Part shown: positions 15,744-18,798 of the stretch, piece after piece
Numbering within the stretch: the stretch's first letter is position 1
How the letters are laid out: each line of letters begins with the position of its first letter
DNA from: Massilia sp. UBA2709
GTDB taxonomy: Bacteria; Pseudomonadota; Gammaproteobacteria; Burkholderiales; Burkholderiaceae_D
Assembly (NCBI GenBank): GCA_002354135.1
Contig: DEKZ01000326.1
Location: forward strand, 1 to 18,798
Direction: 5' to 3'
DNA length: 18,798 bases
Made by a program: the position numbers and the translations under genes
The notes under the pieces: model-generated
Databases searched by the model: none
Seen by the model: the letters and a program-made list of their open reading frames with translations, nothing else
What the model was told of the DNA's origin: nothing

Positions 15744-16301
15744 ATGGATTCGCATTTAAAAGAAGTTCGCCTCGACGGCGAGGTCGCCTACGACGGCAAG
15801 TTCCTGAAAGTCTCGCGCGACCGCATTCAACTGCCTGACGGCAAAATCAGCCACCGCGAATACATCCGCCATCCGGGCGCGGTCGTGATCCTGCCCCTGT
15901 TCGACGACGGCCGCGTGCTGCTCGAACGCCAGTTCCGCTATCCGAACGACCGCGTCTTCGTCGAGTTCCCGGCCGGGAAGATCGATCCGGGCGAGGAACA
16001 CTTGGCCTGCGCCAAGCGCGAGCTGGAAGAAGAAACCGGTTACACCGCGACCGACTGGCGCTTCGTCTGCACCATCCACAACGCCATCGCCTATTCGGAC
16101 GAGCACCTGGAACTGTTCCTGGCGCGCGGCCTGACGGCCGGCACGCCCAAGCTCGACGAAGGCGAATTCCTGGAAACCTTCACCGTCACGGTCCCCGAGT
16201 TGCTCGAGATGGTGAAGAGCGGCCAGGTCACCGACGTGAAGACCATCATCGGCGCCTTCTGGCTCGAGAAGATCACCAGCGGGAACTGGAACCCGGCCTG
16301 A
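15744..16301 (+). CDS. NUDIX hydrolase, ADP-ribose pyrophosphatase-like
   Basis: Predicted to cleave a nucleoside diphosphate linked to another group, using Mg2+. The complete Nudix box GX5EX7REUXEEXGU is present from G78 to Y100 (GKIDPGEE, then RELEEETGY). The overall layout resembles ADP-ribose pyrophosphatases: an N-terminal strand domain, then VEFPAGKIDPGEE. The proline usually found about 15 residues after the box in ADP-ribose-specific members is missing (TIHNAIAYSDE instead), so the substrate is uncertain. The 185-residue length fits. A good GGGAG Shine-Dalgarno at 15735-15739 supports this ATG. The next gene starts 1 nt after its stop. Confidence 0.92.
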   Translation: MDSHLKEVRLDGEVAYDGKFLKVSRDRIQLPDGKISHREYIRHPGAVVILPLFDDGRVLLERQFRYPNDRVFVEFPAGKIDPGEEHLACAKRELEEETGYTATDWRFVCTIHNAIAYSDEHLELFLARGLTAGTPKLDEGEFLETFTVTVPELLEMVKSGQVTDVKTIIGAFWLEKITSGNWNPA

Positions 16302-16302
16302 C

Positions 16303-17013
16303 ATGAAACTGCCGTTCGCGCTGGCCCTCGTGGTGTGCTGCGGGCCCGGCCTGGCAGCCGAACGATCGGCCGAACGCACCCCTTTTCAAGCGCGCTGCGA
16401 GGACACCATCGGCGAAAGCATCTCGGTGCTGTCCTCGCGCCAGAACGGCTACCGCGTCGACAATACCTATTCCTTCCATGGGCTGACACGCATGAAGGGC
16501 AGCCGCGCGCCCGGCAGCTATGTGCTCGGGCTCACGCGCGCGGAAAGCCGGGTCGCGATCGCCGTGCACGGGCGCATGCTGCAGGACCCGGACAGCGGCT
16601 ACGAGTGCGTCGCGCCGCGCCTCGAAGTAAACCTCTACTACCTTCCGATCGTTGTGTACGTGGGACGCGAGTTTGCGCCGGGCACCTGCGCCTACAACGA
16701 GATCCTTGCCCACGAGATGCGCCACCTGGATGTCTACAGGGACTTCCTGCCGCAGGCCGAGAAGATCGTGAGCGCGGCCCTGGCCCGCCGTTTCGAAGGC
16801 AAACCGCTGTACGCGCCGAGCGGCCAGGCCCGCAATTTGTTGCAGCGCGAAATCGATACCGGATGGATGCCCTTCATCAAGAAGGAGATGGCAAAAGTCG
16901 AGGTCTTGCAGGCAGCAATTGATACTCCGCAGGAATACGCACGTCTCGGCAAAGTTTGTGCAGGTGAGGTACAGTCTCTTATTAGACCGGCAAAACGTAA
17001 AACAACGACATGA
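16303..17013 (+). CDS. Exported HExxH protein, putative zinc metallopeptidase
   Basis: I do not recognise an exact family. The 236-residue protein begins with a likely signal peptide (MKLPFALALVVCCGPGLAA, cleavage near residue 19). H137-E138-M-R-H141, in AHEMRHLDVY, is a typical zinc-metallopeptidase helix. A nearby Cys129 and three earlier cysteines (C32, C102 and the signal-peptide pair) are present; C32, C102 and C129 could form a disulfide outside the cytoplasm. The HE..H helix and pattern resemble the predicted secreted Zn-dependent proteases of the DUF922 type, but I cannot confirm this. The third zinc ligand is not obvious. The C-terminus is basic. It lies 1 nt after the NUDIX gene and overlaps ispD by 4 nt (ATGA). 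Its codon use is somewhat less biased than that of the nuo genes. Confidence 0.75.
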   Translation: MKLPFALALVVCCGPGLAAERSAERTPFQARCEDTIGESISVLSSRQNGYRVDNTYSFHGLTRMKGSRAPGSYVLGLTRAESRVAIAVHGRMLQDPDSGYECVAPRLEVNLYYLPIVVYVGREFAPGTCAYNEILAHEMRHLDVYRDFLPQAEKIVSAALARRFEGKPLYAPSGQARNLLQREIDTGWMPFIKKEMAKVEVLQAAIDTPQEYARLGKVCAGEVQSLIRPAKRKTTT

Positions 17014-17726
17014 ATTCTCAAGCTCCACGTTATTTCGCCTTGATCCCCGCTGCCGGCGTCGGGGCGCGCATGGCCGCGAACGGACCCAAGCAGTACCTGA
17101 AAATCGGCGGCAAGCCGATGCTGCGCCATGCCATCGACGCCTTCCTGTTCAGCGAACTGATCGCGCACACCTATGTCGTCGTCAGCCCCGACGACCCGAT
17201 CATCGACAGCGTCGTGCCCAGCCACGGCGTCACCGTGCTCAGATGCGGCGGTGCAACACGAATGGAATCCGTCAAGAACGGCCTCGCGGCCCTGAACGGC
17301 ACCCTGCGCGAAAACGACTGGGTGCTGGTGCACGATGCGGCGCGTCCGGGCCTGGACGACGGCCTCATCGAAAAACTCATCACCAACACCGGCGAACACC
17401 CGGTGGGCGGCGTGCTTGCGCTGCCGGTGGTCGACACCGTCAAGCGCTGCATCGCCGGCGAAGTCGGCACCGTCTCGCGTGAAGGCATGTGGCTGGCGCA
17501 GACGCCGCAGATGTTCCGCTACAAGCTGCTGCGCGACGCGCTCGCGCATGTGAGCGACCCTGCGCGCGACCCGAACCAGATCACCGACGACGCCTCCGCC
17601 GTCGAGGCGCTGGGCCTGTCGCCGAAGCTGGTCGAAGGCCATCCGCGCAACCTGAAAGTCACGCTGCCGGGCGATATCCGCATCGCCGAGATGTACCTGG
17701 CAACGGCTCAACCCGAATTACTGTAA
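17010..17726 (+). CDS. ispD: 2-C-methyl-D-erythritol 4-phosphate cytidylyltransferase
   Basis: Third step of the MEP isoprenoid pathway: joins CTP and methylerythritol phosphate to give CDP-methylerythritol. The N-terminal CTP-binding block LIPAAGVGARM, followed by GPKQYL, places the catalytic R20 and K27 exactly where E. coli IspD has them. HDAARPGL (108-115) carries the metal-binding D109. R157 and K216 (NLKVTLPGDI) also match conserved active-site positions. The 238-residue length is normal. The start overlaps the stop of the HExxH gene, which suggests co-transcription. ispF follows after 7 nt. Confidence 0.97.
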   Translation: MNSQAPRYFALIPAAGVGARMAANGPKQYLKIGGKPMLRHAIDAFLFSELIAHTYVVVSPDDPIIDSVVPSHGVTVLRCGGATRMESVKNGLAALNGTLRENDWVLVHDAARPGLDDGLIEKLITNTGEHPVGGVLALPVVDTVKRCIAGEVGTVSREGMWLAQTPQMFRYKLLRDALAHVSDPARDPNQITDDASAVEALGLSPKLVEGHPRNLKVTLPGDIRIAEMYLATAQPELL

Positions 17727-17733
17727 TCGAATC

Positions 17734-18246
17734 ATGGCACTTGCATCCTACAACCCGACCCCGCCGTTCCGTATCGGTACCGGCTACGACTGTCACCGGC
17801 TGGTCGAGGGCCGCAAACTCATCGTCGGCGGCGTGACCATTCCGCACCGGCTCGGCCTGTTCGGCCATTCCGACGCCGACGTGCTGCTGCACGCGATCAT
17901 CGACGCGCTGTTCGGCGCCGCCGCCCTGGGCGACATCGGCAAGCATTTCCCCGACACCGACCCGATGTTTGCAGGAGCGGACTCCCGCACTTTATTGCGG
18001 GAGGCAGCGACCCGTGTTCTTGCCACCGGCTACACCATCGGCAACGTCGACGCCACCATCATCGCCCAGCAGCCGAAGATGGCCCCGCACATTCCGCAAA
18101 TGGTCTCGCGCATCGCCGAAGACCTGGGCGTTTCGCCGCAGCAGGTCAACATCAAGGCCAAGACCAACGAGAAGCTGGGCTACCTGGGCCGTGAGGAAGG
18201 CATGGCGGCCGAAGCGGTGGCGATGCTGATCCGCGCCGCGGCGTAA
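17734..18246 (+). CDS. ispF: 2-C-methyl-D-erythritol 2,4-cyclodiphosphate synthase
   Basis: Fifth step of the MEP pathway: cyclises CDP-methylerythritol 2-phosphate with release of CMP, in a Zn-dependent trimer. The metal ligands D19 and H21 (GTGYDCHRL) and H53 (DVLLHAIIDALFGA) are present. The HSDADVLLHA and GDIGKHFPDTD blocks and the C-terminal KAKTNEKLGYLGREEG block are characteristic. The length is 170 residues, with about ten residues more at the N-terminus than the E. coli enzyme. ispD and ispF adjacent is the usual proteobacterial order. Confidence 0.97.
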   Translation: MALASYNPTPPFRIGTGYDCHRLVEGRKLIVGGVTIPHRLGLFGHSDADVLLHAIIDALFGAAALGDIGKHFPDTDPMFAGADSRTLLREAATRVLATGYTIGNVDATIIAQQPKMAPHIPQMVSRIAEDLGVSPQQVNIKAKTNEKLGYLGREEGMAAEAVAMLIRAAA

Positions 18247-18257
18247 GCAGGCAGGGC

Positions 18258-18276
18258 AGGGCGGCCACGCCGCCCT
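18258..18276 (+). terminator. GC-rich hairpin after ispF, possible terminator
   Basis: AGGGCGGC (18258-18265) pairs with GCCGCCCT (18269-18276) around loop CAC, an 8-bp very stable stem 11 nt after the ispF stop. It is followed by CAAACAATTTC and not a true T-run, so termination would be weak. If it does terminate, the riboswitch transcript would need a promoter that I cannot see in the 12 nt before the first riboswitch stem. Confidence 0.45.
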
Positions 18277-18288
18277 CAAACAATTTCA

Positions 18289-18335
18289 GGAGGACGACCT
18301 CCCCCATTCTGGGAAGCGTATCCGGGACGGCCCGG
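18289..18335 (+). promoter_or_regulatory. Guanidine-II (mini-ykkC) riboswitch
   Basis: Two small GC hairpins with ACGR tetraloops, the hallmark of this class. P1 is GGAGG (18289-18293), loop ACGA, CCTCC (18298-18302). P2 is CCGGG (18322-18326), loop ACGG, CCCGG (18331-18335). The linker is 19 nt, within the range known for the class. Guanidinium binding makes the two loops dock. The element lies 20 nt before the start of a sugE/gdx gene, the classic regulated gene. It probably controls translation, because P2 ends 8 nt before the Shine-Dalgarno and no T-run follows it. Confidence 0.92.
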
Positions 18336-18353
18336 CTCTTTACAAGGAGAGCC
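18334..18353 (+). promoter_or_regulatory. Ribosome-binding site of sugE with possible masking hairpin
   Basis: AAGGAG at 18344-18349 is a strong Shine-Dalgarno 6 nt before the ATG at 18356. GGCTCT (18334-18339) can pair with AGAGCC (18348-18353), placing the Shine-Dalgarno in the loop and stem. That pairing shares G18334 and G18335 with riboswitch stem P2, so the two structures compete at their edge. The masking role is inferred from base pairing only. Confidence 0.6.
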
Positions 18354-18355
18354 GT

Positions 18356-18673
18356 ATGGCTTGGATCATGTTGTTTGTTGCGGGTATCTTCGAGGTCGTG
18401 TGGGCGTATGCGATGAAGCAGTCGGAGGGCTTCACGCGTCTCGTTCCCTCGGTCATCACGCTCGTTACGATGGTGGCGAGTTTCCTCTTGCTGTCCGCCG
18501 CGATGCGCTCGATCCCCCTGGGGACGGCCTATACCATCTGGACGGGTATCGGCGCGGTCGGGGCCTTCGTCGTCGGCATCGTCTTCCTCGGGGAGCACGT
18601 GAGTCCGATGCGGATCGTGGCGGCAGTGCTGATCGTGTCCGGGCTGGTGTTGATGAAGATGTCGGCCGAGTAG
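18356..18673 (+). CDS. sugE: SMR-family guanidinium exporter (SugE/Gdx)
   Basis: A four-helix SMR protein that works as a dual-topology dimer. It exchanges guanidinium for protons across the inner membrane. E13 is the central proton/substrate carboxylate. S42, Y59 and W62 line the substrate pocket at the same positions as in the characterised Gdx protein from Clostridiales (Gdx-Clo), and W16 and K101 also match. GFTRL at 25-29 is typical of the SugE/Gdx branch rather than the EmrE multidrug branch. The length is 105 residues. The upstream guanidine-II riboswitch independently supports guanidinium as the substrate. The older name refers to GroE suppression and quaternary-ammonium resistance. 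TAG stop at 18671. Confidence 0.95.
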   Translation: MAWIMLFVAGIFEVVWAYAMKQSEGFTRLVPSVITLVTMVASFLLLSAAMRSIPLGTAYTIWTGIGAVGAFVVGIVFLGEHVSPMRIVAAVLIVSGLVLMKMSAE

Positions 18674-18680
18674 GGGGGGC

Positions 18681-18704
18681 GCCGGCATGTTTCGACATGC
18701 TGGC
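18681..18704 (+). terminator. Hairpin after sugE, probable terminator
   Basis: GCCGGCATGT (18681-18690), loop TTCG, ACATGCTGGC (18695-18704) form a 10-bp stem with one G-T wobble, 8 nt after the sugE stop. The stable TTCG-type loop and the position suggest a transcript end, though only a poor T content (CTTGTA) follows. It could alternatively belong to the adjacent REP-like cluster. Confidence 0.5.
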
Positions 18705-18710
18705 CTTGTA

Positions 18711-18798
18711 CCGCGTGGGCACGAGTGCCCACCCTACGAGAACCAGTGCGCCGTTTCGTCGACGGCTGTGGCATGGGCGTAGGGTGGGCTCTTGAGCC
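18711..18798. repeat. Inverted pair of REP-like palindromes (right unit cut by window end)
   Basis: The left unit has arms GTGGGCAC (18715-18722) and GTGCCCAC (18725-18732), followed by CCTACG. Its segment GCCCACCCTACG (18727-18738) recurs as a perfect reverse complement at 18778-18789. The right unit then begins its own hairpin, GGGCTC-TT-GAGCC, and runs out of the window. Between them lies a small hairpin, GCCGT (18750-18754) and ACGGC (18762-18766). Two head-to-head palindromes of this kind after a gene are the layout of REP doublets (REPINs). The GTAGGGTGGGC-type head is, from memory, common between genes in several proteobacteria. Confidence 0.75.

Noticed and set aside
16303..16365. Lipoprotein signal in the HExxH protein (LVVCCG)
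   Set aside because: The residues before Cys do not fit the lipobox, and an AxA-type site at about residue 19 is a better fit for ordinary signal peptidase.
16950..16990. Internal promoter for ispD near TTGTGC, TACAGT and TTATTA in the end of the HExxH gene
   Set aside because: No pair has both acceptable sequence and 16-18 bp spacing; the 4-nt gene overlap already explains ispD expression.
1..18798. CRISPR array, insertion sequence, prophage or defence system
   Set aside because: No regularly spaced repeats, transposase, integrase or defence-type domains were seen on either strand; the window is housekeeping sequence throughout.

Overview
The window is a chromosomal housekeeping segment from a GC-rich betaproteobacterium. 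It is most likely in Burkholderiales, and Oxalobacteraceae (Massilia or Janthinobacterium relatives) fits best. This rests on the unfused nuoC and nuoD, the order secG / tRNA-Leu(GAG) / nuoA-N, the DUF2818 gene directly after nuoN, the very strong C- or G-ending codon use, and a REP-type palindrome pair at the right edge. The assignment comes from gene content and order, not from a database search.

Left edge (1-640): the last codons of secG, a roughly 290-bp spacer ending in a good sigma70 promoter, a tRNA-Leu(GAG) gene with encoded CCA, a terminator-like hairpin, and a leader before nuoA in which I see no convincing promoter.

Core (640-15313): a complete 14-gene operon, nuoA to nuoN, for the proton-pumping NADH:quinone oxidoreductase (complex I). 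Genes are packed with 1-4 nt overlaps at C/D, E/F, G/H and J/K and short gaps elsewhere. E, F and G make the NADH-oxidising module, B, C, D and I the quinone-reducing module, and A, H, J, K, L, M and N the membrane proton-pumping arm. All expected iron-sulfur ligands are present except those of N7 in NuoG, which are all replaced. NuoL carries a histidine-rich loop.

Downstream of nuo (15317-17726): a small DUF2818 membrane protein starting with TTG 3 nt after nuoN and carrying a 32-nt palindrome and a serine run in frame; a terminator; then a tight group of a NUDIX hydrolase, an exported HExxH protein, and ispD. ispF follows ispD after 7 nt. IspD and IspF are two enzymes of the MEP isoprenoid pathway.

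Right edge (18247-18798): a GC hairpin after ispF, then a two-hairpin guanidine-II (mini-ykkC) riboswitch directly before a small multidrug resistance (SMR) family guanidinium exporter (SugE/Gdx), a hairpin after that gene, and an inverted pair of REP-like palindromes cut by the window end.

I found no phage, insertion sequence, CRISPR array or defence system. The points most worth a second look are the in-frame palindrome in the DUF2818 gene, the riboswitch and its possible Shine-Dalgarno-masking hairpin, the NuoL histidine loop, the HExxH protein, and the REP pair.
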